DNA of 64,000 nt from the NCBI GenBank assembly GCA_948144175.1, contig CANXME010000106.1, positions 2,356,001-2,420,000 on the forward strand. The letters are read 5' to 3'. The stretch comes from Closterium sp. NIES-65. Taxonomy: Eukaryota; Streptophyta; Zygnematophyceae; Desmidiales; Closteriaceae. Position numbers and translations under genes: made by a program. A model generated the notes under the pieces. The model was not told the DNA's origin and searched no databases. It worked only from the letters and a program-made list of their open reading frames with translations. Shown piece by piece: positions 31,893-41,647 of the stretch. Position 1 is the stretch's first letter. The number at the start of each line of letters is the position of its first letter.

Positions 31893-32760
31893 ATTAGGTC
31901 GTTTCGTATTCCACCTGTACTCTTAATTAATATGTTTGTATTTGCATGTGTTTATCATCTCAATCATTTTACATTCACTCTGATTTGAGCTCAAGGGCCC
32001 ACCACTACCACCTGATTGTGTGCGAACCTTCCCAAGGTGATCCTGGGTACCGTAGTGCCGTACCCCTGCTGGGTACGATCACCTTCTGATCGCAGCAAAA
32101 TCTAGACCAACAGATTAAGTTGTTATGATAAAGAGAGCCCTACCAGGGTGTTATGTCTGGAAGAATACAGTCAGGTAACCAGTTTTGTGGCAATTTTAAT
32201 CTTGAACTTGAAAACAACCATGTACGTAATTGGGCTCAAGTCCGAGTGAATGTAAAATGACATCAAGTCAGAGTGAATGTAAAATGACTGAAGTGGTTAT
32301 ATCACAAGCACACATATATTTATGTATAGAATACATGGAATACGAAGCGGTACGTTTCCATACCCATGGAATACATGGAACACATACACTAGCCATGTAC
32401 TCTAAGGGGTACGTTCCCTTACCCCTGGCAATATGCAATCGATCCCCTCCAAAACAAGGCAAAGAAATTTGAAATCAGCTAGGCTTCCGCCTAGAGGTGT
32501 CTTTGTAGTAATTGACGTACAATCAGTGGCTTCAAGGAGAGCAGCTGATAGAGCGCAGCAACGCGACTTCTCCACTTGTGGTCCTGCAGCGGCCCCAGTC
32601 AGGGCAAGGCAACAAAACAAGAAAACAAATCAGTCAGTTTGAGCGAGACTTGATAACAACAAACCAAGGAATTTGGGTAAGGGCAACGCAAGCAGGAAAA
32701 TTGCACATGCTAGCACAAACACCAGTGAAACGGAATACGGTAGCTATCAGCATGTGGCAC
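31893..32760. other. Host intergenic DNA, no gene seen
   Basis: AT-richer. A tandem duplication of about 27 bp (GAGTGAATGTAAAATGA, 32246-32288), an inverted pair AAGGTGATC/GATCACCTT (about 32035-32086) and short repeats of a GGTACGTTYCC-like motif (32349-32425) are the only structures seen. Part of it is probably the 3' flank of the CAP gene. Confidence 0.5.
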
Positions 32761-35693
32761 TCACGCAGCAGTGGTAACATTGTTGCCGGGGCGATACCAC
32801 CCTGCGGCGCGGCCATAGCAGTCCGCCCCGTTCCAAAACCACATGAGCCCACACACCACCCTGCGGCCCGTGGCGCCATCAGGCGCATCCCACAGTATCT
32901 TCAGCGACCCCACCGCCCCTGCCATTGGCGCCGGCACGTTCACACAGCCGGCAGGGCGAGCAGCGCCGGGAGTGGGCGCTCGGAGGATGATGGGGCCGAG
33001 GGTGGCGGGTGCATTGGTGAAGGAGGGGCGGTTGAAGAGAGCAATGCTGGTGGTGACTGTGGTGGATGAGGCTGGAGGGAGGCAGGCGGGAAGGGGATGG
33101 AAGGTGAAGAAATGGGGGTGATGCAAGATTGGTGTCGTGAGTAGATGGATGAGAATGGAGGCGCAAGTAAATTAAGATGGATGAAATGTTTGGTGTAAAC
33201 GATAGAGAGGGAACAAAAGCAGAGGTAAGAGTCACAAGCTTAAGGAGCACTTCAAAGGCACCTCAAAGGTCCGATGTTAGCGGAGCGATAGAAGAAACGC
33301 CCTCCTACAAGCCACCTCGAAACCTTCTGCCCCTGAACCAGCACTCACCCAGGCATGTGTTGGAAGCGGTGAGCACGGTGCCCTGGGGGCACACACACTG
33401 CGCTGCTCCAGACGAGCCGTCACACACCAGGTCCCCTGCACACCTGCTCGCCCCCCTGCATGGGTCTGCATTCAAAGGGAGAAATGGGGTGTGAGGGTGA
33501 GGAAGGGAGGTGAGTATGTGCAATATTTAACATCCTGATGATCGGGAACGGAGAGATGGGAAGGGTGGGTGAAAAGCACACACGAAACACGCCAAGCAAC
33601 CAGCAGCGCACGCCTCTCAGGCTCACCTGCTTGGCACTTGCCATTGACCAACGCCTGGCCTTGCGCGCACTGGCACTTGGGGTTGCCCCCCACTGCCGTG
33701 CAGGTGGCTGTGGATGGGCAGAGCGCTCGGAAGCAGGGGTCCTGCACTGCCGTGGGGACGCATGGGGTGGAGGGGAAGGGGAAGCAGGGGAGCGTGTGTG
33801 TTGGGGGGAGACCACGAAGAGGATACGGCCAAGGGAAGCATGCAAGCGGAGAAGGCAAGGGCTGGAGGGTGAAAGGGAGAGGGCAAGGGGGAGATGACAA
33901 GAGAAGAGGACAAGAGAAGAGATCAAATGGTGGAAATGAGGGGCAACCAGCTGTCACAGCAGGAGCAGCGCATGGGGCTGGATGGCCCTTACAAGAACGT
34001 GGAAGGCACGCAGCAGTGCGTACCATAAGGCAGCTGGCCGTTGCAGTGCGTACCATAAGGCAGCTGGCCGTTGCAGTGCGTACCATAAGGCAGCTGGCCG
34101 TTGCAGTGCGTACCATAAGGCAGCTGGCCATTGCAGTGCGTACCATAAGGCAGCTGGCCGTTGCAGTGCGTACCATAAGGCAGCTGGCCGTTGCAGTGCG
34201 TACCATAAGGCAGCTGGCCGTTGCAGTGCGTACCATAAGGCAGCTGGCCGTTGTAGTTGCCTGGCGGCGAGTAGTGGCACGCCCACACGTCGCTGCGCGT
34301 GCCACACGACGCCTTGGCACACCCCAGCCTGCGCGTGTTGTTCCACACCACCTGCACCCCCCGCCCATGCCACGCACACGAGACACAAGGCAGTTGTGAG
34401 TAGAAGGAAGGAAAAATCAGTTAGAAATGAACCGCCACGTGCATGCAGGCAGGCGCAAGCATTGAGACGTCTGCGCCTGGCGATGAAGTGTTTGTAAAAG
34501 CTACTGCTCGCCACTCACCTGCGTGTAGTGGCCGCACTTGGCCCAATCACCGCCCGCACAGCCGTTGGGGAACACTCCGAGTTGGTACCACTTGCCCTCG
34601 TCCACCCACCAGCGCACCGCATCGCCGTTGGACGCCCATCCGCTGGGGCTGGCGCCCGACAGGTTCTGCCCCTCGCCGCTGGCGCCGCCGTGCTGCAGCT
34701 GGCAGTTGTGCGCACTCGACGCCAGCGCCTGAACCCATGCCCTGGCCCTTGATGCCACTGGGAGTGGGGATGGGGGCCGGGGGAAAGGGAAGGGATAGAA
34801 GGGAGAAGGAAAAAAGGCAGAAGGAAGGAGGAAGAGGAGGGAATGAGGGGACTGAGAGACAAGCGTGCACACAGAGACGCCATGGCACATGCAAGCACCA
34901 CCCACATGCGCCATGCTGCATGCATGCACCCCTTCACCCCAGCAGCAGCACTCACGGGCATCATCCCACACGAGGGGCGCGGCGCCCACAGCGGCGCGGG
35001 CGGCGTTGTGTTGGTCCAGGTAGTCCGAGTTGGCGAGCGCAGCGGACGAGCACTGGTTGTTGATCAGCCGCTTTGAAGGGCGCCGGGCATTTGCACACCG
35101 CTGCACCGTTCTGCACCGCGCACTTGGAGACATCGAGGCACTTGACTCCGTAGCATGGGTCTGAGGAGGAGATCGGGGGGGGGGGGAAACAGGGGGGGGA
35201 AAAAGGGGGGTGGGGGGGGGGGGGGGGGGGGGGGGGAAAGAAAAGGGTTGGGCATTCACCGCCGCGCCCCTGGACAGGTGCGAACATTTGCCATCCTCTC
35301 CTTCTCCCCCCCACTCTCCCTTCTCCCTCCTCTTCCTCTTCCTTTTGACACGCGGGCACCTCAATCTCAGCGATGAGAGGGGGAGAGCGCCGCGGGGGCA
35401 GGATGCAGGGAGTCAACGAGGCGCGCGAATAGTGTTGCAATCACCTGAGCACGAGCACTTGGCAACGCCAGAGGAAGCGGAGCAGGAGCAGCCGTTCGGG
35501 CACGTCACGAACGAGCACGCGTCGCTGCCAGCCGCACCGCCGCGCCATGGGCTGCGCCGAGGCGCCCCTCCACCGACCGGCGCCTGCAGCGACGGCGGCG
35601 GATGCGGACGCGAGGTGGCGGGAGAGGAGGGTGGCATGGAGGAGGGGAAGGAGGAGGAGGAGGAGAAGAGGGGTGGCGATTGCGGTTCGCATT
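32761..35693 (-). CDS. Secreted CAP/PR-1 domain protein with Cys-rich EGF-like modules (spliced)
   Basis: Multi-exon minus-strand gene with GT-AG introns. Exon 1 ends at 35445 (SDACSFVTCPNGCSC). Exon 2 is 34956-35160 (DPCYGVKCLDVSKCAV, then SDYLDQHNAARAAVG, the start of the CAP domain). Exon 3 is 34519-34757 (WVQALASSAHNCQLQHGG, GEGQNLSG, CGHYTQ). Exon 4 is from 34351 (VVWNNTRRLGCAKASC, CHYSPPGNYNGQLPYG and a minisatellite). Exon 5 is 33627-33741 and exon 6 is 33349-33465 (EGF-like, DPC...C.C). Exon 7 is 32761-33071, ending TGA. CAP proteins are secreted and act outside the cell. A hydrophobic Leu-rich segment (RTAIATPLLLLLLLPLL) at about 35690-35640 would be a signal peptide, but it is in another frame from exon 1. 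Exon 2 also needs a one-base shift at TTCAAAGCGG. The exon 4 donor is unclear. It is either a decayed gene or carries sequence errors. CAP identity is firm. Confidence 0.75.
34019..34256 (-). repeat. 30-bp coding minisatellite in the CAP gene, 8 copies
   Basis: Eight nearly identical 30-bp units (plus strand TACCATAAGGCAGCTGGCCG and following) encode NGQLPYGTHC ten residues at a time. They expand the conserved C-terminal CAP motif (PPGNYNGQLPYG). One copy has a single change (CCA for CCG). The period keeps the frame, and each unit adds one Cys. Confidence 0.95.
35174..35236. repeat. G-tracts in the first CAP intron
   Basis: Runs of G, the longest G25 at 35212-35236, lie just upstream (gene sense) of the exon 2 acceptor and form its C-rich pyrimidine tract. 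Length is probably unstable. Confidence 0.85.
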
Positions 35694-35699
35694 CTACTT

Positions 35700-36298
35700 G
35701 TTACACGCTCCATCTGACATTACACGCTCCATCTGACAACCAATAGTGCCGATCAGTGTGAGATCGAGAAAGAAAATGGAGCGACAACTTATGAGTCGCG
35801 AGTGGCGAATTTAGCCAGGTGAGAATGGCTGGTGGATGGCTGCGGTTATAATAACTTCGGCGAGGACGGATAAGGTACGAACGCGAGAGCGGCTGAATTC
35901 TGAACGAGAATACGCGGACCAAGCCATGGCGGAGGCGAGCGAAGGAAGTGCGCTTAGCGTAAACGAAACGAGACGGGTGGCTTAACCGGGTCGCCTCGGA
36001 CCACTCGGACCACTCGTACGCGGCTTGCAAGTTGGCGACGAGGCACACGAGTGCGGGTTGCGGCTAAACAGAAAATGGTCGGACCCAGAAGGTCGGTGGA
36101 GGGTTGAACTTTCTGAACTCACAGCGACCGCGGAGAAGAGAGTCCATCTACCAACCAACCAACTCGGCATCCATGTCTGCTGTTGTAACGGATCTACTGA
36201 CAAAAGGGGCATCTGCCTATTTATCGATAGGTTGTAATACAAACCGAGAGTAGCAGCTCCTGGAAATTACAAATTACTAAGTCTGAAGAGTGCTAGGA
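35700..36298. other. Host intergenic DNA, no gene seen
   Basis: Upstream of the CAP gene. A 19-bp direct repeat TTACACGCTCCATCTGACA occurs twice back to back at about 35700-35738. No TATA box, RNA gene or second coding region could be supported. Confidence 0.5.
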
Positions 36299-37488
36299 GA
36301 TTTTTTTTTTAAGATTATTTGATAGTCAAACACCGAAGAACAAGTATATGCTACCAAAGACAGTCGTAACCGTGCTTAAGGAACAGTAGACGAAACTACC
36401 GCCCCAGCCAAGAAACTGAGGGACGAGCCCTCCTGTTGGACCAGATCCCCGCAAAAGCATTTGTCCATTTCCAACTATGCCATCATGCCTTATCTTCTGC
36501 AGCAGCCTCTGTTCCTCTGACGGACCCTTCTGCTTCTGCTTGCGCCACGTCACCCCGAACTTGCGAAGGTAAATTTTTGCATGTTGCTTGAGAGCGAACT
36601 CGATCTTATGCAGCAGCCGTTGCGTTCTGAATTTCCCGCCCCAAAACACAGCATCACAGCGCTCCAACCACAGTTGGTGAAAAGTGATTGCCGTGATGGT
36701 CAGCTCCGGAAAAGCTGAGCTGGTGCTGGTTTTCCGGAACAAGAGGTCGCCCAACGTGGCCGTTGCACGTTGGGGTTGAACATGCATAGGGCACGTCGAA
36801 GGGCTGTGATGACAGCCTGGATGTGAGGGCACTCAACGAGGCAGTGCTCCAGGGTCGCAAGCTCCCCGCAGTATGGGCAGATGGCCTTGCTGCTGAGGAA
36901 GGACAGCCGCTCTCCCACTTGTAAATTGAGGCCGTGGATCCGGATGAGCACATCACGTGGACGGCTGGGGACCGCCAGCGAGTCACGCGTCCGGATCACC
37001 CGTTTCCAATCAATCTGCCCGTTCCACCGTTCTGCCCACTTCTGCTGCTTTGTATGACTGGATGTGAACTTCCGTCCAAGCCTCCCTCATCTGCCGCAAA
37101 GGGATTAACTGCCCGTTCGAAAAAATATTCAACTTCCCTCCAGAGCCAGCCGAGCAAGGGAGCACCGTCGGAAACCCCAGCACACGGAGCCACAGCGCAG
37201 GAATAGCGCCCAGTGCCTTCGTTGCTAGCCTCGCAGGACCGCTCCCCCCTAGCCTGTGAGTCAACTCCGTCATGGATAGCGACCTCAACTCGCCATCAAC
37301 CCCCTCCTCTAACAGATCTCCCAGCCGGATCTCTCGCAACTGCTTCGCATCCTTCTGCCCTCCAACCGGGGTGGACCCGTTGAGCAGAATACGCGCGTTG
37401 AAAACCACCCTTTCCTGCAGCACTTCCTCCCTTTTCACACTGGGAGATGCAGTAACAAACCCTAGAAGGTGAGTTGATGAGAAGAATC
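36299..37488 (-). mobile_element. 5'-truncated LINE (non-LTR retrotransposon), ORF2 C-terminus
   Basis: Minus-strand decayed frames give the C-terminal region of a plant-type LINE ORF2. It has VKREEVLQERVVFNARILLN, then in a second frame a zf-RVT-like cluster (ICPYCGELATLEHCLVECPH) with RDSLAVPSRPRDVLIRIHG before it, then a third stretch (LWLERCDAVFWGGKFRTQRL, EFALKQHAKIYLRKFG). At least two frameshifts occur (near 37010 and 36800). The 3' end is a short poly(A), seen as T11 at 36300-36310 on the plus strand. RT and endonuclease are absent, the usual result of abortive target-primed insertion. A target duplication was not found. Confidence 0.8.
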
Positions 37489-38792
37489 TGTCGAAGATTA
37501 AGTTGAAAGGTGAGGGGCCTAGGCTTAGTAGCCTAGGCCTTTAACTAGGTATCGAGCGGGTTTTCACCTAGGGTGAGTGTCGAGTGAGTTGTGAGAGAGA
37601 AATTGGAGAATGGGGTTTCACTATAGGATTCGAGATACATATAGCAAAGGAACACATGAAGGGGTGCACCACCTACAAATTTAATAACTACACTACAGCT
37701 AGAACTTCATGCAGTTATAATAAATATGATTTTGACATCCCCCCGTAACTGCATGCAGGAATAGCTAAGTGTCGAGCACAACCTGCAGAGGTACACCAAC
37801 GAGCAATAAAACAAGCAACAGCAGGTACTGCAGGCGGGCTAACTTTGAAAGGTTACCCCCTCCATCTCCTCACCCTCCTCCTTCCCCTCCCCCACACTGC
37901 TGCAGAAGCAGCAGAGAAGGGGGGAAGAGAGGAGAGGTGGAGGGACGGCTGCTTGTTGCCTCACACCCGCCACCCCGGTACCACTCCCCCTGCTCACCCA
38001 CATCCTCACACCCTCCCCCCCCAGCGGCAGCTGCAGCGGTGGGACTGAAAGAAGGAGGAGGGGAAGGGAGAGAGTTGACCCCACGCTCCAACACCCTCCA
38101 CCCCCATACCCTCCTCCCCACGGCTGCAGGGAGACAAGAGAAAGGGGGGGGTGGGAAGGAAGAAAGCCGCAGAGCGGCGAAGAGGCGTCGGTGCAGATGG
38201 GTCAGGGGCGGCAGCAGGGAGTGCAGGGGCGGAGAGGCCCGTCGCGGGCCAGTGCCACGGGGCGCACGACGGGTAGGATAAAAGGGCCCGATCGTGTGCC
38301 TCGGGGCACACGACGAGCAGGGCACCATCGTGTGCCACGGGGCGCACGATGGGCAGATAAAGGGCACCGTCACGTGCCACGGGGCGCGCGACGGGCAGGG
38401 TAGGAGTCACACGCCCGTGGGCGGGACAAAGTAAAACTAAAATCGTCACGCGCCCTAGGCGCGCGACCGGAAAATCTCAGCAGCGGAAGAGTAACGCGGG
38501 CCCACAGGCCAGGACGAAAACAGCTCCGATAACATGTCGAACTTAAAGTAGATTAAGTTGAAAGGTGAGGGGCCTAGGCTTAGTAGCCTAGGCCCTTAAC
38601 TAGGTATCGAGCGGGTTTTCACCTAGGGTGAGTGTCGAGTGAGTTGTGAGAGAGAAATTGGAGAATGGGGTTTCACTATAGGATTCGAGATACATATAGC
38701 AAAGGAACACATGAAGGGGTGCACCACCTACAAATTTAATAACTACACTACAGCTAGAACTTCATGCAGTTATAATAAATATGATTTTGACA
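37489..38792 (-). mobile_element. Short non-autonomous LTR element I
   Basis: 1304 bp with LTRs 37489-37737 (249 bp) and 38535-38792 (258 bp, with a small insertion near its start), and a perfect target duplication GAATC (37484-37488 and 38793-38797). The sense primer site next to the right LTR is TGTTATCGGAGCTG, and beyond it the plus strand resembles tRNA-iMet (CAGCAGCGGAAG ... GGGCCCACAGG). The internal 800 bp is C-rich and pyrimidine-rich, with tandem GTGCCACGGGGCGCACGA-like units (38230-38400) and no protein. The LTR differs from the A and J types apart from its general design. Confidence 0.92.
37516..37539. repeat. Perfect hairpin in the LTR of element I
   Basis: GGCCTAGGCT and AGCCTAGGCC, ten-base arms around TAGT. 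It is repeated in the right LTR near 38572, there with GGCCC after the arm. Its position near the LTR start suggests a transcript-end structure, but that is speculative. Confidence 0.8.
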
Positions 38793-38797
38793 GAATC

Positions 38798-39363
38798 ATA
38801 TTTCCCAATTGATTTGTTGGGGATAGGAAATAGAGAATGAACCAGAATGGCCCAGACCAGGGCAAATTTTATCAATGTAAATCACCCTGATACCCTGATT
38901 ATCAGGGTGGTTTTCGGTTGTCACACTTATGGCCTAGAGTAATTTTTTCGGGAGCTAGAATTTTCCTGATATGCCAGGGTTCACATTTAAGGCGACTGAT
39001 GACTCAGGGCTACCGATTTCATAACGAGTTTACCCTGAAGCGAGTAACATGCCCCCCCCCCTCTTCCCCCCCACTCTTCCCCTCCACCCCCTTCCCCCTA
39101 ACCCCGCGCACTTATGTCCCGGTAGAATTACTACAGTCCTAATAATTTGAGCTATTATAATACAGATGTTGGATTGGCCCGGTCGGTAGATTGGATTTCG
39201 AAAGGTTGATGACTTGAGATCGAATCCTATAGCCCGCATTTTTATTAAGAACTTCAGTAGAAACACTTCATCAGGGTATTGAAAATTGTACACTGTGGCA
39301 AGGGTAATGTTTTGAAACTATGGAAAACCCTGATGGAAAAGAAATTTCCCCAGGGGTCACACT
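38798..39363. other. Host island with CCCTGAT motifs and a tRNA-like relic
   Basis: Low-GC DNA with at least eight CCCTGAT/ATCAGGG-type motifs (38880-39035 and 39268-39330), a C-rich patch at 39050-39110, and a tRNA-like segment at 39174-39240. It continues at 41081 after element J2. No protein gene seen. Confidence 0.6.
39174..39240 (+). other. tRNA-like sequence with pol III box similarity
   Basis: TTGGCCCGGTCGGTAG resembles an A box (TGGCNNAGTGG) and GAGATCGAATCC resembles a B box (GGTTCGANNCC), 30 bp apart, followed by ATTTTTATT. No clean cloverleaf can be drawn, so a SINE head or a tRNA relic is more likely than a functional tRNA gene. Confidence 0.4.
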
Positions 39364-41075
39364 TGTTAAAATTAGAAGAAAGAAAGAGGATTGAACTAGC
39401 AAGAATGAGGATACAAATAGCAAACCCTAGAAGGGTTGTACTCGCTATAGAGCACCCCACTACAGGCTAGAACAATAAGATAATATTCTGACACACCCCC
39501 ATAGCCAAAGTGGGGTGTAATCAGCAGAGCAGGCAAAGCAAAACAAGCTCAGGGTGGATCACAATGTCACCACACATTCTGAGCACAAGTTCAAGAAGAA
39601 ATAGTTTAGAGTTCACAATTTATAAGCAAAGCTAGTGGTAGTCACAACGGGCAAGTGAGGAGGAGGAGGGAGAGTGAGGGGAGAGGAGACAGGAGGCGAC
39701 GGCTGAAGCTGCAGACACACGGGCAACAGGAGGCAGACTGGCTCAGCGGCTACCGGACAGCGCCCGGACTACAGGAGTAACAGGCCCCGCGGCTCAAATA
39801 GCGGCGGACGGGCAACGGACCCACGGGCGGCTGGCACAGCTGGCTACGACTGGGCTACCGGGACAGCGCCCCGGACTACAGGTGCTGCTGACGACAAACT
39901 GGCAACCTCCGCTCATCCTCCCGCACACAGTCCCACCCCCCTGATACACACCCACTGCTACACCACTAGCTCTACTCCCACGCACCCCCCTTAAACCCTA
40001 AACCCAGTCTCCCACACAACCACCCCCCTCAGCGACAGCTGCAGCAGTGGGAGACGAAGGAGGAGGAGGAGAAAGGGAGGAAGGCACACCGACCACCCCC
40101 ATACCCGCCACCCCACAGCTCGCAAGCGGCCCCCTCAGGTCGCCACGACGGACGACGGGAAATGGCAGGGGGGGGGGGGAGGCGGTGTGGTGAAAGGGGC
40201 CCACCACGAGCCTGGTTGGAGGGCGGGGCCGCGACAAGGGGCGGGGCCGCGACGAGCGGGGCGGGGCCGCGACGTAAGGCGGGGCCGCTTCGAGGGGCGG
40301 GGCCGCGACATAGGGCGGGGCCGCGACGTAGGGCGGGGCCGCGACGGGCAGGCGCACGGGCGGCGACGGGCCGGGGCGGGTCCGCGACGAAGGGCGGGGC
40401 CGAGCCGGGCACGCGCACGGGCGGCGACGGGCCGGGGCGGGTCCGCGACGAAGGGCGGGGCCGAGCCGGGCATGCGCACGGGCGGCGACGGGCCGGGGCG
40501 GGTCCGCGACGAAGGGCGGGGCCGAGCCGGGTACGCGCACGGGCGGCGACGGGCCGGGGCGGGTCCGCGACGAAGGGCGGGGCCGAGCCGGGCATGCGCA
40601 CGGGCGGCGACGGGCCGGGGCGGGTCCGCGACGAAGGGCGGGGCCGAGCCGGGCACGCGCACGGGCGGCGACGGGCCGGGGCGGGTCCGCGACGAAGGGC
40701 GGGCCGCGTCGAGCGGGCGCACGGGCGGCGACGGGCCGGGGCGGGGCCGCGACGTAGAGGAGAAGCCCGCCGCGCGCCACGGGGCGCACAGCGGGCAATG
40801 AACCGCCGCGCGCCTCGGGGCGCACGGCGGGCAGAAAACCGCCGCGCGCCTCGGGGCGCACGGCGGGAGGAAAAAGTAGCAACGGAAGCAAGGTGGGGAC
40901 ACACCCACAGGATCGATCCAAGGGGATCGACCTGCTCTGATAGCATGTTAAAATTAGAAGAAAGAAAGAGGATTGAACTAGCAAGAATGAGGATACAAAT
41001 AGCAAACCCTAGAAGGGTTGTACTCGCTATAGAGCACCCCACTACAGGCTAGAACAATAAGATAATATTCTGACA
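39364..41075 (-). mobile_element. Non-autonomous LTR element J2
   Basis: 1712 bp with 130-bp LTRs (39364-39493 and 40946-41075), apparently identical, and a perfect target duplication ACACT (39359-39363 and 41076-41080). Orientation is minus. The 3' internal part (39494-40120) matches J1. The rest is GC-rich arrays. The primer site reads TGCTATCAGAGCAGG in sense, with the tRNA-like extension at 40877-40945. No retrotransposon protein is encoded. Unlike J1 it has a single 5' end. Confidence 0.93.
40203..40876 (-). repeat. GC-rich tandem arrays of J2
   Basis: GGGGCGGGGCCGCGAC units (40215-40345), then about seven copies of a roughly 60-bp unit with the core GGCGCACGGGCGGCGACGGG (40348-40740), then CCGCCGCGCGCC units. 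Overlapping long open frames on both strands are low complexity. Confidence 0.85.
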
Positions 41076-41153
41076 ACACTGATAATCAGGGTTTTGCAAA
41101 GGTGCAGGACTGATGATAAGGGTTGCTTAAAACAAAAAATTAGCCCTGGCCCA

Positions 41154-41595
41154 TGTTGGAAACAATAAGTCCTAAGTGCGCTTCTGTCGTATCAAACCCA
41201 AGGCACCAAGCGAAGCAGTCCCAAACGAAGCATCGAGTCAACCTCGGAGGTTAGGGTAACCGCCTGGAGGTTACGAGAAAGTCAAAGGTCGCTGACCTTT
41301 GACTCGACAATCACAGCGCGACAGTTAAGGACACACAACTGACTCGTTACAGAGCAGTTGCCCGAGTCGCACTTTATCGAACCGCAACAGCAATACAGTT
41401 ATCTACCTATCTGTTCGTATTCCCTGTACTCTTATATAAATCCTTGTATTTGCTTGTTTAATTCAATCTACTTTGCTCTCACACACCAGTGCAAGGTCGG
41501 TTCACAATCCTCATTAAAACGCTTCCGCTATTACAAGTTTCTACCCAAGAGTTCTCCTCTGCAAAGATCCTAAGGGCTATTTTTTCAGCCCAACA
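41154..41595 (+). repeat. 5' LTR of element E
   Basis: 442 bp, TGTTGGAAAC...AGCCCAACA, with a seven-base terminal inverted repeat (one mismatch). TATA box TATATAAA at 41433-41440. Confidence 0.97.
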
Positions 41596-41613
41596 TGGTA
41601 TGAGAGCAGACAG
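41596..41613 (+). other. Primer-binding site of element E
   Basis: TGGTATGAGAGCAGACAG starts directly after the LTR. It matches the complement of the tRNA-iMet 3' end (TGGTATCAGAGC) with one mismatch. In contrast to the A and J types, no longer tRNA similarity follows. Confidence 0.85.
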
Positions 41614-41647
41614 GGGAAAATTCTAACTTTTCTCATCATTACAAGAC

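Noticed and set aside
32030-32100. Inverted repeats as a possible microRNA precursor
   Set aside because: Stems are only about nine bases with mismatches, and no conserved context can be judged here.
34019-34256. CRISPR-like array of 30-bp repeats
   Set aside because: The repeats are contiguous with no spacers, encode a decapeptide in frame and sit in a eukaryotic exon. It is a minisatellite.
33472-34386. A continuous minus-strand frame of 304 codons over the CAP gene
   Set aside because: It crosses introns and reads the minisatellite in the wrong frame. The spliced CAP/EGF-like reading has matching splice sites and conserved Cys patterns.
35212-35236. G25 tract as a possible telomeric or quadruplex regulatory element
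   Set aside because: It is the C-rich tract before a splice acceptor on the gene strand. Nothing else supports a regulatory role.
37769-38281. A 170-codon plus-strand frame in element I
   Set aside because: Pro/Ser and Arg/Gly low complexity within the pyrimidine-rich interior of a non-coding LTR element.
39998-41052. Open frames of 204-337 codons on both strands of J2
   Set aside because: Same reason: repeat-driven frames without a recognisable domain.
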